Origin: NORP240 sp046047495
GTDB lineage: Bacteria; Pseudomonadota; Gammaproteobacteria; Pseudomonadales; Pseudohongiellaceae
Reading direction: 5' to 3'
Assembly (NCBI GenBank): GCA_046047495.1
Contig: JBJOHV010000056.1
Location: 7,105-71,104 of the forward strand
DNA: 64,000 bases
A model generated the notes under the pieces. That model saw only the letters and a program-made list of their open reading frames with translations, did no database searches and was not told the origin of the DNA. This document shows positions 51,201-59,912 of the stretch, in pieces; position 1 is the stretch's first letter; every line of letters begins with the position of its first letter. The position numbers and the translations under genes are program-made.

Positions 51201-52391
51201 ATGGCCCTCCACGTAACCCAATGCCCCAGCTGTGATTCCACCTTCAATGCCAGCGCCCACCTGCTGCGCGCTGCCCAGGGGCTGGTGCGCTGTGGTGCCT
51301 GTCTGTCGGTGTTCGATGCCAGCGACAACGTCATTCCCCCCGACCCAATGCGGGATGGCGATGCCGCCAGCGACCCGGCGGCGGACTCCGTGTTCATTTC
51401 CCGGCCCGACGAGTTTTTCGATGCGCTGCGTTTCGTGCGCAGCGCCGGCGGGCTGATACTGTCCACGGCACCTCCGTCCCCAACTGCACAGGCAGCAAAG
51501 ACAGAACTGCCAGCACCACCGCCCGCGGAAGCGGACTTTCCGCTGTGGCAGGGCGGCACCGTGGAACCGGAACCGGTATCGGCCGACGCCTTCATGGCTG
51601 CCGTGAGTGAGGCACTGCCCGATCCGGAACCCGAGCCTGTTCCTGAACACATGAGTCCGGTCGAAGCGCCTGAAACGCCGGCGGGCCAGGTCGCCGAACC
51701 TGTCATTGCCGCGGACCCTGCCATCGAGACGCCCATTGCCGGACAACAGCAGGGCGAGAGCAAAGCCGCATTGCGGGCCCGTTTGCGGGCCACCCGTCTG
51801 GACGACGAAGAAGGGGACAGCCTCGACGCCCTCACACCCGATGCGCTGACTGCCCTGGGCCAGGTTCCCGATGCCCTGGAACTGGAACCGTTGCCCACAC
51901 CCTCCCGGCTGGTTTACCGGATGGGCATGGGGAGTCTCTGTCTCCTGTTGTCAGCCACCCTGGTGCTGCAGTTTTTCTGGCAACGCAGGGAACTGCTGTC
52001 TCTGCACCCGGATCTGCGACCGGGCTATGTGGCGGCCTGCCAATGGCTGGGCTGCACCCTGCCACCGCTGGAGGCCATCGATGCCATCGCCATCGAGAAT
52101 CTGGTAGTGCGCAGTCACCCGGAGCAGGCCAATGCCCTGCTGGTGAGTGCCGTGCTGCGCAACGACGCCCCCTTTCAACAGCCCTTTCCCGTGACCCGCC
52201 TGCGTTTCAGCGACACCAATCTGCAAAGCGTGGCCAGCCGGGATTTCCAGCCCGGGGAGTACCTGCCCCCCAGTCTGCGGGCCATCGCCAACATGCCCAT
52301 CAACACACCGGTGCAGATCAGTCTCGAACTGATGGATCCAGGTGAGGATGCGATCAACTACGAAGTGCAACTGATTTCACGTTATCCGTGA
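51201..52391 (+). CDS. Zinc-ribbon and DUF3426 membrane protein
   Basis: A 396-residue protein. Residues 1-37 are an MJ0042-type zinc finger (C-P-S-C-D-S-T-F, then V-R-C-G-A-C-L-S-V-F). A Pro/Glu-rich linker of about 190 residues follows. One membrane helix lies near 245-262 (L-C-L-L-L-S-A-T-L-V-L-Q-F-F-W), and the last 130 residues are the DUF3426 domain. The function is unknown. The position between prmA and dusB is that of the matching Pseudomonas gene. The ATG at 51201 opens the zinc motif; the frame extends 48 bases upstream without homology. No ribosome site is obvious. Confidence 0.85.
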   Translation: MALHVTQCPSCDSTFNASAHLLRAAQGLVRCGACLSVFDASDNVIPPDPMRDGDAASDPAADSVFISRPDEFFDALRFVRSAGGLILSTAPPSPTAQAAKTELPAPPPAEADFPLWQGGTVEPEPVSADAFMAAVSEALPDPEPEPVPEHMSPVEAPETPAGQVAEPVIAADPAIETPIAGQQQGESKAALRARLRATRLDDEEGDSLDALTPDALTALGQVPDALELEPLPTPSRLVYRMGMGSLCLLLSATLVLQFFWQRRELLSLHPDLRPGYVAACQWLGCTLPPLEAIDAIAIENLVVRSHPEQANALLVSAVLRNDAPFQQPFPVTRLRFSDTNLQSVASRDFQPGEYLPPSLRAIANMPINTPVQISLELMDPGEDAINYEVQLISRYP

Positions 52392-52489
52392 CGGAACGGC
52401 AAATTTTCCCGAATGTGGGGTTTATCCCATCCGCGGGCATCGCTATCATCTAGCCCTTGCCTGAACCCTGACACCCGGACCCTCGTTCC

Positions 52490-53506
52490 ATGCTCCGCAT
52501 TGGCGGTCATTACATTGCAAACCAGCTGCTGCTGGCACCCATGGCGGGAGTCAGCGACAAGCCATTCAGGGAAATCTGCGCCGCCCAGGGTGCCGGCCTC
52601 ACGGTGGCGGAAATGATCACGGCCAATCCGGAACGCTGGCAGACGGACAAGAACAGCCGTCGCATGGTGAAGCCCGACATCCCCGGCCCGCAGGTGGTGC
52701 AGATCGTCGGATCGGACCCCGCCATGCTGGCCGATGCGGCGCGTCTGAATGTGGAACTGGGAGCCGACATCATCGACATCAACATGGGCTGTCCGGCCAA
52801 GAAAGTCCTGAAGAAGGCCGCCGGCTCGGCGCTGCTCAAGGACATCGATCTGGTGGACCGCATACTGCAGGCGGTGGTGCAGGCGGTGCCGGTCCCGGTG
52901 ACCCTCAAGATCCGCACAGGCTGGTGCCCGGCCTCCCGCAACGGGGTGGAGGTGGCCCGCCTTGCGGAGCAACGGGGGGTGGCCATGCTGACCGTACATG
53001 GCCGGACCCGCCAGTGCCGCTTTCTCGGGGAGGCCGAGTACGACACCATCGCCGCCATCAAGCAGGCGGTGACCATTCCGGTGATTGCAAACGGCGATAT
53101 CACCAGCCCCGCGAAGGCGCGACAGGTGCTGGCTCACACGGGCGCCGATGGCATCATGATCGGCCGTGGCGCCCAGGGTCAGCCCTGGCTGTTTCGGGAA
53201 ATCCTGCATTTCCTGCACCATGGCAGCCTGCCTGCCAAGCCCGCCGCATCCCAGGTGTTCGAGGTGATGCTGCAACATCTGCGGGGACTGCATGACCACT
53301 ACGGGGAATTCAAGGGCCTGCTGTTTGCCCGCAAGCACGTCAACTGGTACCTGAAGCAGCTGTCGCTGGACCACCCCGGCACGGCAACTGACAACACCCG
53401 GCTGTGGCAGGCCTTCAGTGCCTGCACCTCCAACGGCCAGCAAATGGAACTGCTACACGGACATCTGGATTTCATCACAAGCGACACAAGGATGCTGGCA
53501 GCATGA
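52490..53506 (+). CDS. dusB: tRNA-dihydrouridine synthase B
   Basis: A 338-residue flavoenzyme reducing uridines in tRNA. It begins with L-L-A-P-M-A-G-V-S-D-K-P-F-R and has N-M-G-C-P-A-K-K-V near residue 97, with the catalytic Cys, then H-G-R-T-R-Q-C near 168 and I-G-R-G-A-Q-G-Q-P-W near 222. Its stop overlaps the fis start as ATGA. The dusB-fis pair is a widespread arrangement in gammaproteobacteria, where the promoter ahead of dusB also controls fis. Confidence 0.95.
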   Translation: MLRIGGHYIANQLLLAPMAGVSDKPFREICAAQGAGLTVAEMITANPERWQTDKNSRRMVKPDIPGPQVVQIVGSDPAMLADAARLNVELGADIIDINMGCPAKKVLKKAAGSALLKDIDLVDRILQAVVQAVPVPVTLKIRTGWCPASRNGVEVARLAEQRGVAMLTVHGRTRQCRFLGEAEYDTIAAIKQAVTIPVIANGDITSPAKARQVLAHTGADGIMIGRGAQGQPWLFREILHFLHHGSLPAKPAASQVFEVMLQHLRGLHDHYGEFKGLLFARKHVNWYLKQLSLDHPGTATDNTRLWQAFSACTSNGQQMELLHGHLDFITSDTRMLAA

Positions 53507-53808
53507 CCCAACAGGAAGAGACCCTGACCTTCGGCTGGCCGGATGCGGAAATCCCCGGCACTTTTTCATTCAGTGAAAATCAGGGAACCCTGCGCAGCGA
53601 AGTAAAGAAAGCCCTGGAGCTTTATTTCGCGCAACTGGACGGCCAACCGGTCACCAATCTGTATGAAATGGTGCTCACGGAAGTGGAAGCTCCCCTGATG
53701 GCGGCTGTGATGAGATACACCGGCCACAACCAAAGCAAGGCATCTACCCTGCTGGGTTTGAACCGTGGTACGCTGCGCAAGAAATTGAAACAACACGGAT
53801 TATTGTAA
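53503..53808 (+). CDS. fis: DNA-binding protein Fis
   Basis: A 101-residue nucleoid protein. The C-terminal helix-turn-helix is N-Q-S-K-A-S-T-L-L-G-L-N-R-G-T-L-R-K-K-L near residues 78-97, nearly identical to known Fis proteins. The N-terminal arm is typical. The ATG at 53503 overlaps the stop of dusB, so the two are translationally coupled. Fis regulates rRNA and many other genes and bends DNA. Confidence 0.96.
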   Translation: MTQQEETLTFGWPDAEIPGTFSFSENQGTLRSEVKKALELYFAQLDGQPVTNLYEMVLTEVEAPLMAAVMRYTGHNQSKASTLLGLNRGTLRKKLKQHGLL

Positions 53809-53855
53809 CTGTTGCAGTTTTCCCACCCGTCAATCCATCCCAAGTTCGAGAAATC

Positions 53856-55442
53856 ATGACAACAGAACACGCTGTTATCCGTCGGGCACTCATCAGTGTT
53901 TCCGATAAAACCGGCATCGTGCCGTTCGCAAAGTCCCTCCACACACTCGGAATCGAAATTCTCTCCACCGGCGGCACCTATGGGCTGCTCAAGGCCGAAG
54001 GCATTCCCGCCGTGGAAATTTCCGCCTATACCGGATTTCCGGAGATGATGGACGGCAGGGTCAAGACGCTCCACCCGCGCATACACGGCGGCATCCTGGC
54101 CCGTCGCGATATCGATGCCGAGGTCATGGCGCAACACGACATTCCGCCCATCGACCTGGTGGTGGTGAATCTCTATCCGTTCGAAGCCACCGTCGCCAGG
54201 CCGGATTGCGCCCTGCCGGATGCCATCGAGAACATCGACATCGGCGGCCCCACCATGCTGCGGGCGGCAGCCAAGAACAACCGGTATGTTGCCGTGGTGG
54301 TGGATCCCGCGGACTACAGCCGCATCACGGGACTGTTGAGTGATAACCAATGCCGGCTGGAGCAGGCCGTGCGTTTCGAGCTGGCAGTCAAGACCTTCGA
54401 GCACACGGCTGCCTATGACGGTGCCATCGCCAATTATCTTGGCACCCAATTGCCCGGGGACGCTGCCGACACCAACCCGCGCTTCCCGCGCACCTTCAAC
54501 CGCCAGTTCATCAAGAAGCAGGCCATGCGTTACGGCGAGAACCCCCACCAGCAGGCAGCGTTTTACGTGGACCGCCGGCAGCAGGAAGCCAGCGTCAGCA
54601 CCGCGGTGCAGCACCAGGGCAAGGAGCTGTCCTACAACAACATCGCCGACACCGATGCGGCCCTTGAGTGCGTGAAATCCTTCGGCGCCCCTGCCTGTGT
54701 CATCGTCAAGCATGCGAATCCCTGCGGAGTGGCCGTAGCGGATTCCCTGTTGCGGGCCTATGAGCTGGCATTCCAGACCGATCCCACGTCCGCCTTCGGC
54801 GGCATCATTGCCTTCAATCGCGAGCTGGACGGGGAAACCGCAGCTCGCATCGTCAATCAGCAGTTCACCGAGGTGATCATAGCGCCGTCCGTCAGTGCCG
54901 AGGCGCTGGCGGTGACCGCGGACAAGAAAAACATCAGGGTTCTCAGCTGCGGCAGTCTGCCCGGCGCGCCGGTGGCGGACCTGGATTTCAAGCGGGTCAC
55001 CGGAGGGCTGCTGGTGCAGGACCGGGACATTCGCCAGGTGAGTGCCGCGGAGCTGAAGACCGTGACCCGCCGCGCCCCCAGCGCCGCGGAACTGCGGGAC
55101 CTGCAGTTCGCCTGGGTGGTGGCCAAATTCGTCAAATCCAATGCCATCGTCTATGCCAGGGACCAGCAGACCATCGGTGTCGGCGCGGGACAGATGAGCC
55201 GGGTCTACAGTGCCCGCATAGCCGGCATCAAGGCGGGGGACGAGAATCTTCAGGTGCGCGGCTCGGTGATGGCCTCGGATGCCTTCTTTCCCTTCCGCGA
55301 CGGCATCGACGCTGCGGCGAACGCCGGCATCACAGCCGTCATACAACCCGGCGGATCCATGCGGGATGACGAGGTGATCGCGGCGGCGGATGAGCACGGC
55401 ATCGCCATGGTATTCACCGGCGTGCGGCACTTCCGGCATTGA
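53856..55442 (+). CDS. purH: Bifunctional AICAR transformylase/IMP cyclohydrolase
   Basis: A 528-residue enzyme that performs the last two steps of IMP synthesis. The N-terminal MGS-like cyclohydrolase has S-V-S-D-K-T-G and S-T-G-G-T near 30-40. The transformylase has R-Y-G-E-N-P-H-Q-Q-A near 226-235, the catalytic K-H-x-N-P-C-G-V-A near 284-292 and D-P-T-S-A-F-G-G-I near 309-317. It follows fis by 47 bp and precedes purD by 25 bp. Confidence 0.95.
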   Translation: MTTEHAVIRRALISVSDKTGIVPFAKSLHTLGIEILSTGGTYGLLKAEGIPAVEISAYTGFPEMMDGRVKTLHPRIHGGILARRDIDAEVMAQHDIPPIDLVVVNLYPFEATVARPDCALPDAIENIDIGGPTMLRAAAKNNRYVAVVVDPADYSRITGLLSDNQCRLEQAVRFELAVKTFEHTAAYDGAIANYLGTQLPGDAADTNPRFPRTFNRQFIKKQAMRYGENPHQQAAFYVDRRQQEASVSTAVQHQGKELSYNNIADTDAALECVKSFGAPACVIVKHANPCGVAVADSLLRAYELAFQTDPTSAFGGIIAFNRELDGETAARIVNQQFTEVIIAPSVSAEALAVTADKKNIRVLSCGSLPGAPVADLDFKRVTGGLLVQDRDIRQVSAAELKTVTRRAPSAAELRDLQFAWVVAKFVKSNAIVYARDQQTIGVGAGQMSRVYSARIAGIKAGDENLQVRGSVMASDAFFPFRDGIDAAANAGITAVIQPGGSMRDDEVIAAADEHGIAMVFTGVRHFRH

Positions 55443-55467
55443 GCGGATCAACGGGAAGGCAATCCTC

Positions 55468-56763
55468 ATGAACATACTGGTCATCGGCAGCGGCGGGCGC
55501 GAACATGCCCTGGCCTGGAAACTGGCCCAGTCACCCCGTGTGGAAAAAGTCTACGTGGCACCTGGCAACGGCGGTACGGCAACCGAACCCGGCGTGGAGA
55601 ACCTGGCCATCGATCCCATGGACTTTGCGGCCCTTGCCCAGTTCGCCACCGACAATGCCATCGCCCTGACGGTCGTGGGACCTGAGGCACCTCTGGTGGG
55701 AGGCGTGGTGGATTACTTCCAGGAACGCAATCTGCCCTGCTTCGGCCCCTCCAGGGCCGCAGCCCGGCTGGAAGGCTCCAAGGCCTTCAGCAAGGATTTC
55801 CTCAAGCGCCATGGCATTCCCACGGCGGCTTACAGAACCTTCGAGTCGACTGAGGATGCCATCGCCTATATCCGCCAGCGGGGAGCACCCATCGTGGTCA
55901 AGGCCGACGGCCTGGCCGCCGGCAAGGGTGTGGTGGTTGCGACCGACGAGGCGCAGGCCATCGCCGCGGTCACCGACATGCTGTCCAGCAACCGCTTCGG
56001 CAGCGCCGGTCATCGGGTCGTCATCGAGGATTTTCTGACCGGCGAGGAAGCCAGCTTCATCGCCATGGTGGACGGCAGTCATGTGCTGCCCATGGCCACC
56101 TCCCAGGATCACAAGGCGCGGGACGATGGCGACCGTGGTCCCAATACCGGCGGCATGGGGGCCTATTCACCGGCACCGGTGGTCACTCCCGAGGTGTTCC
56201 AGCGCATCATGGATCAGGTGATCCTGCCCACCGTGGCCGGCATGGCCGCCGACGGTCATCCCTATCGGGGATTCCTGTATGCCGGCCTGATGATTTCTCC
56301 CGACGGCGCCGTCAACGTGGTGGAATTCAACTGCCGTTTCGGCGACCCGGAAGCCCAGCCGGTGATGATGCGTTTGCAGTCGGACCTGTGCCAGTTGTGT
56401 CTGGCCGCCTTGGAGGGAACCCTGGATCGCCAGCAGGCCCGCTGGGATCCGCGCCCCGCCCTGGGTGTGGTGCTGGCGGCGGGTGGCTACCCGGAGACCT
56501 ACCGCAAGGGCGATCCGATCTCGGGCCTGGATGCCGACTCCGATCCGGCCATCAAGGTGTTCCATGCCGGTACCCGACTTGACGCCGGCACCGTGGTGAC
56601 CAATGGTGGCCGCGTATTGTGCGTCACTGCCCTGGGAGCCAGCGTGTCCGAGGCCCGGCAGGCTGCCTATGGTGAGGTCAGCCGCATCCACTGGCAGGAC
56701 GTTTACTTCCGCAGGGACATTGGCTATCGTGCGGTGCAGCGCGAAAATTCTCAGCCCGACTGA
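55468..56763 (+). CDS. purD: Phosphoribosylamine-glycine ligase
   Basis: A 431-residue ATP-grasp ligase joining glycine to phosphoribosylamine. N-terminal signature I-G-S-G-G-R-E-H-A-L-A, then G-P-E-A-P-L-V-G-G near 72-80, K-A-D-G-L-A-A-G-K-G-V near 145, and N-C-R-F-G-D-P-E near 289. The ATG at 55468 is the family start; the frame opens 78 bases earlier inside purH. purH-purD is the usual order. Confidence 0.95.
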   Translation: MNILVIGSGGREHALAWKLAQSPRVEKVYVAPGNGGTATEPGVENLAIDPMDFAALAQFATDNAIALTVVGPEAPLVGGVVDYFQERNLPCFGPSRAAARLEGSKAFSKDFLKRHGIPTAAYRTFESTEDAIAYIRQRGAPIVVKADGLAAGKGVVVATDEAQAIAAVTDMLSSNRFGSAGHRVVIEDFLTGEEASFIAMVDGSHVLPMATSQDHKARDDGDRGPNTGGMGAYSPAPVVTPEVFQRIMDQVILPTVAGMAADGHPYRGFLYAGLMISPDGAVNVVEFNCRFGDPEAQPVMMRLQSDLCQLCLAALEGTLDRQQARWDPRPALGVVLAAGGYPETYRKGDPISGLDADSDPAIKVFHAGTRLDAGTVVTNGGRVLCVTALGASVSEARQAAYGEVSRIHWQDVYFRRDIGYRAVQRENSQPD

Positions 56764-56781
56764 CCGCCAGGGAGCAACCCG

Positions 56782-57429
56782 ATGACATCCCGCAATCCCT
56801 TGAGTCCACTGGACCATCTGCTGGTGCAATTCGACCAGGCCCTGCGAACCCTGGTGCCCGGTAGCAGCCAGCCGGCACGCCCCTCCCCCGCTGAAGTTCT
56901 CGAAGATGCCAGCCTGGCAGACTCCGAACGGCGCCATGCCGCGGCCCTGATGCGCATCAATCACACCGGTGAAGTGTGCGCCCAGGCACTTTATCAGGGG
57001 CAGGCTCTGACGGCGCGACTGCCCGAGGTCCGCTCCACCATGGAACAGGCGGCGTCCGAGGAGGTCGACCATCTGGCCTGGTGTGAACAACGCCTGCAGG
57101 AGCTGGACAGTCGCACCAGCCTGCTCAATCCCCTGTGGTATGCCATGTCCTTTTCCGTGGGTGCCGTGGCCGGCCTGGCGGGGGATCGCTGGAGTCTGGG
57201 ATTCGTCGCGGAAACCGAACAGCAGGTCTGCGATCACCTGCAGGACCAGCTGGGCAAATTGCCGGACCAGGATGCCCGCAGCCGCGCCATCGTGACCCGC
57301 ATGATGGAGGACGAACGCCAGCACGGGGAAGCCGCCCGGGAAGCCGGCGGGGCACCATTACCGGCCCCGGTCAAACTGCTGATGGGCGGGCTCGCCGCAG
57401 TCATGAAGCAGACCGTCTACCGGATCTAG
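56782..57429 (+). CDS. coq7: Demethoxyubiquinone hydroxylase Coq7
   Basis: A 215-residue di-iron enzyme that hydroxylates an intermediate of ubiquinone synthesis. Iron ligands are visible as N-H-T-G-E-V-C near residue 60, E-E-V-D-H near 93-97, and the C-terminal M-M-E-D-E-R-Q-H near 174-181. Ubiquinone synthesis fits an aerobic gammaproteobacterium. The stop TAG shares a CTAG with the stop of the convergent OsmC-family gene, and the gap to purD is 18 bp. Confidence 0.92.
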   Translation: MTSRNPLSPLDHLLVQFDQALRTLVPGSSQPARPSPAEVLEDASLADSERRHAAALMRINHTGEVCAQALYQGQALTARLPEVRSTMEQAASEEVDHLAWCEQRLQELDSRTSLLNPLWYAMSFSVGAVAGLAGDRWSLGFVAETEQQVCDHLQDQLGKLPDQDARSRAIVTRMMEDERQHGEAAREAGGAPLPAPVKLLMGGLAAVMKQTVYRI

Positions 57430-57845
57430 GCGGGAAGAATCTCGAAATCGTGGGTCACCTTGACCCCGGCACTCTTCAGCATGATGGATGCCGAGCAGTA
57501 TTTTTCCGCGGACAGCTCGATGGCCCGCGCCACCTGCTTCTCACTCAGATCGTGCCCCGCCACCTTGAAATGCAGATGAATGCTGGTGAACACGGCGGGA
57601 GTGGCATCGGCCCGCTCGGCGCTGAGTTCCGCTTCACAGGACGTCACCTGCTGCCGGGCCTTGCGCAGAATCGTCACCACATCGAAGGACGAACAGCTGC
57701 CCACGCTCAATAACATCAACTCCATGGGCCGCATGCCGATGTTGCGACCGCCGCTGGCTGGCGCGCCATCCAGCACAAGGGCGTGACCGCTGCCGGATTC
57801 ACCCACGAACATCACGTCTTCCACCCAGCGTACTCTGCCTTTCAT
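57426..57845 (-). CDS. OsmC/Ohr-family protein (YhfA-like)
   Basis: A 139-residue OsmC fold. The first conserved Cys is in L-S-V-G-S-C-S-S-F-D near residue 50 and the second in S-A-E-K-Y-C-S-A near 117. P-M-E-L-M-L-L and the C-terminal strand are typical. The Cys pair suggests peroxide reduction, as in Ohr and OsmC, but the YhfA branch has no proven role. The ATG at 57845 is preferred over 57857 for its better ribosome site. It is divergent from vfr. Confidence 0.85.
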   Translation of the reverse strand: MKGRVRWVEDVMFVGESGSGHALVLDGAPASGGRNIGMRPMELMLLSVGSCSSFDVVTILRKARQQVTSCEAELSAERADATPAVFTSIHLHFKVAGHDLSEKQVARAIELSAEKYCSASIMLKSAGVKVTHDFEILPA

Positions 57846-57973
57846 AAAACGCCCCATCCTCTGTTGTCCACGGCGCGCAAGGTTACCATGACCGGAACAG
57901 GATCACTAAACAGCCCTGCGGACTCCGTGACCTCACCTGCCGGACGGGAATCGGCACCGCCAGCTTTACACTT

Positions 57974-58003
57974 TTCACAATCGGCCGAAAAATGTGGTAT
58001 ACA
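57974..58003 (+). promoter_or_regulatory. Possible promoter of the crp/vfr gene
   Basis: TTCACA (57974-57979) and TATACA (57998-58003) are spaced by 18 bp, in the OsmC-vfr gap. The start of vfr is 35 bp downstream. The rest of the 192-bp gap shows no other signals. Confidence 0.4.
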
Positions 58004-58037
58004 AATTGACACCTTCTGCTGGAATAGGAACCGCCCC

Positions 58038-58673
58038 ATGGCATTAATGGCAATCACGCCGCATATTGAGGACCTGGACAACTTCCTGTCCCATTGCCAT
58101 CGCAAGCGCTATCCCAATCGCTCCACCATCATCTATGAGGGGGACAAGAGCGATACCCTGTATTACATCATCAAGGGATCGGTGTCGGTGGTGCTGGAAG
58201 ACGATGATGGCAAGGAAGTGGTCATCGCCTATCTGAACCCCGGGGACTTTTTCGGGGAGATGGGACTGTTCGAACAAAGCAAACAGCGCAGCGCCTGGTG
58301 CCGCGCCCGTTCCGCCTGCGAGATCGCGGAAATCAGCTACACCTCCTTCAACACCTACATCCGCAGCCATCCGGAAATCGTCTTCACCATCGGCCAGCAG
58401 ATGGCCAGCCGCCTGCGCAACACCACCCGCAAGGTCGGCGACCTGGCGTTTTACGACGTCACCGGCCGCATCGCCCGCACCCTCATCGATCTCAGCAAGG
58501 AGCCGGATGCCATGACCCATCCGGATGGCATGCAGATCAAGATCACCCGTCAGGAGATCGGCCGCATCGTGAACTGTTCCCGGGAGATGGCGGGCCGGGT
58601 GCTCAAGACCCTGGAGGAACAGGATCTGATCAGCGTGTCCGGCAAGACCATCGTGGTGCACGGCACCCGCTGA
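58038..58673 (+). CDS. cAMP-binding transcriptional regulator (CRP/Vfr)
   Basis: A 211-residue CRP-family protein. The cyclic nucleotide domain has G-D-x-S-D-T-L-Y-Y-I-I-K-G-S near 35-48 and the phosphate-binding cassette G-E-M-G-L-F near 74-79. The C-terminal helix-turn-helix is R-Q-E-I-G-R-I-V-N-C-S-R-E-M-A-G-R-V near 171-188. It is closest to CRP/Vfr of pseudomonads, where vfr is also near trpC and an OsmC gene. AGGAA lies seven bases before the ATG at 58038; M4 is another possible start. It is convergent with dgkA with a four-base gap. Confidence 0.9.
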   Translation: MALMAITPHIEDLDNFLSHCHRKRYPNRSTIIYEGDKSDTLYYIIKGSVSVVLEDDDGKEVVIAYLNPGDFFGEMGLFEQSKQRSAWCRARSACEIAEISYTSFNTYIRSHPEIVFTIGQQMASRLRNTTRKVGDLAFYDVTGRIARTLIDLSKEPDAMTHPDGMQIKITRQEIGRIVNCSREMAGRVLKTLEEQDLISVSGKTIVVHGTR

Positions 58674-58677
58674 ACCG

Positions 58678-59094
58678 TCAGCCGGCGGGTGTCAGCAGAA
58701 TCAGACCCCAGGTCAGAAACACCAGACCGATACTCACGAATACCGCCGCCGAACCCGTGTCCTTGGCATCCTTGGACAACTCGTGATACTCGTGACCCAC
58801 CCGATCCACCACATTCTCCACGGCCGTGTTGAGCAGTTCCACGATCAGCACCAGCACCAGACTGCCAATCAGCAGTACCTGCTCCACCGGCGTCTCGCCC
58901 AGCCACCAGCCGAGGGGCGCCAGCACGCAGAAGGCGATGGATTCCTGCCGGAACGCCTCCTCCGAGCGCAGGGCCGACAGCAGTCCCGCGGCGGAATAAC
59001 GGGCCGCCGCCGTGATGCGGGCCATGCCCACTTTCTTTTCCGGTGTGCTATTGGCAGTTGCCGGTCTGATTCCTGGATCTTCCTGGTTATTCAT
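58678..59094 (-). CDS. dgkA: Diacylglycerol kinase
   Basis: A 138-residue integral membrane kinase with three helices (about 54-68, 70-90 and 115-135). The catalytic core has E-L-L-N-T-A-V-E-N-V-V-D-R near 86-98 and the K-D-x-x-S-A-A-V-F segment near 109-118. An N-terminal tail of about 20 residues makes it longer than E. coli DgkA (122). It recycles diacylglycerol formed in phospholipid and glycan modification. The ATG overlaps the trpC stop by eight bases, so it is translated as the last gene of the trp operon. Confidence 0.9.
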   Translation of the reverse strand: MNNQEDPGIRPATANSTPEKKVGMARITAAARYSAAGLLSALRSEEAFRQESIAFCVLAPLGWWLGETPVEQVLLIGSLVLVLIVELLNTAVENVVDRVGHEYHELSKDAKDTGSAAVFVSIGLVFLTWGLILLTPAG

Positions 59095-59890
59095 GATGGG
59101 ACATCAGTTCCTTGAGTTGTTGACCCGGCCGGGCAGCCCGCATGAAGGTCTCGCCGATGAGGAACCCGTAAACTCCAGCTGCCAGCATGGCGGCCACATC
59201 CTGGCGGGTATTGATGCCGCTTTCAGTGATGAGCAGTTTGTCCGGTGGTACCCGGGAACGCAGACGCAATGTCACATCCAGATCGGTGGTGAAGCTGTGC
59301 AGATCGCGGTTGTTGATGCCGATCATATCCGTATCGAGTTGCAGTGCGAAGTCCAGTTCCCGCTCATCATGGACCTCCACCAGAATATCCAGTTGCAAGT
59401 CCGCCGCATAGGCCGCCAGCTCCGCCATGCGACCTGGGTCGAGGGCAGCCACGATGAGCAGGATGCAATCCGCCCCCAAAGCCCTGGACTCGGCGATCTG
59501 GTAAGGCTCCACCATGAAGTCCTTGCGCAGCACTGGCAGATCACAGGCTGCCCTGGCCTGCTGCAGGTAGGCATCGCTGCCCTGGAAATACTTTTCATCC
59601 GTCAGCACGGACAGACAGGCGGCCCCGTTGTCTGCGTAGTCACGGGCCAGGCTCACGGGATCGAAGTCCGCCCGGATCAGCCCCCGCGACGGCGAGGCCT
59701 TCTTGATCTCGGCGATCACCGCCGGCTGGCGGGCCCCGATGCGACGCCGCAGGGCGGCGGCAAAGGGCCGCAGTCCACTGGCGGGCGGGAAGGCGCTTTC
59801 CAGCCGGGACAGGGGCATGCGAGCCTGACGTGCAGCCACCTCAACCAGTTTATGGGCGATGATCTGCTGCAGTATGGTGGCCTGGTCCAT
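59087..59890 (-). CDS. trpC: Indole-3-glycerol phosphate synthase
   Basis: A 267-residue TIM-barrel enzyme closing the indole ring. Signatures are A-E-I-K-K-A-S-P-S-R-G near 49-59, V-L-T-D-E-K-Y-F-Q-G-S near 83-93, L-R-K-D-F near 110-114 and I-N-N-R-D near 180. It is a single-function TrpC with no fused TrpF. The ATG at 59890 gives M-D-Q-A-T-I-L; the frame opens earlier only in the trpD 3' end. It follows trpD with a gap of 22 bp. Confidence 0.94.
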   Translation of the reverse strand: MDQATILQQIIAHKLVEVAARQARMPLSRLESAFPPASGLRPFAAALRRRIGARQPAVIAEIKKASPSRGLIRADFDPVSLARDYADNGAACLSVLTDEKYFQGSDAYLQQARAACDLPVLRKDFMVEPYQIAESRALGADCILLIVAALDPGRMAELAAYAADLQLDILVEVHDERELDFALQLDTDMIGINNRDLHSFTTDLDVTLRLRSRVPPDKLLITESGINTRQDVAAMLAAGVYGFLIGETFMRAARPGQQLKELMSHHE

Positions 59891-59912
59891 CAAGAGGGTT
59901 CCTTGTTCGGGT

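Noticed and set aside
53622..55484. Minus-strand frame of 620 codons opposite purH
   Set aside because: purH is unambiguous; the opposite frame has no recognisable motif.
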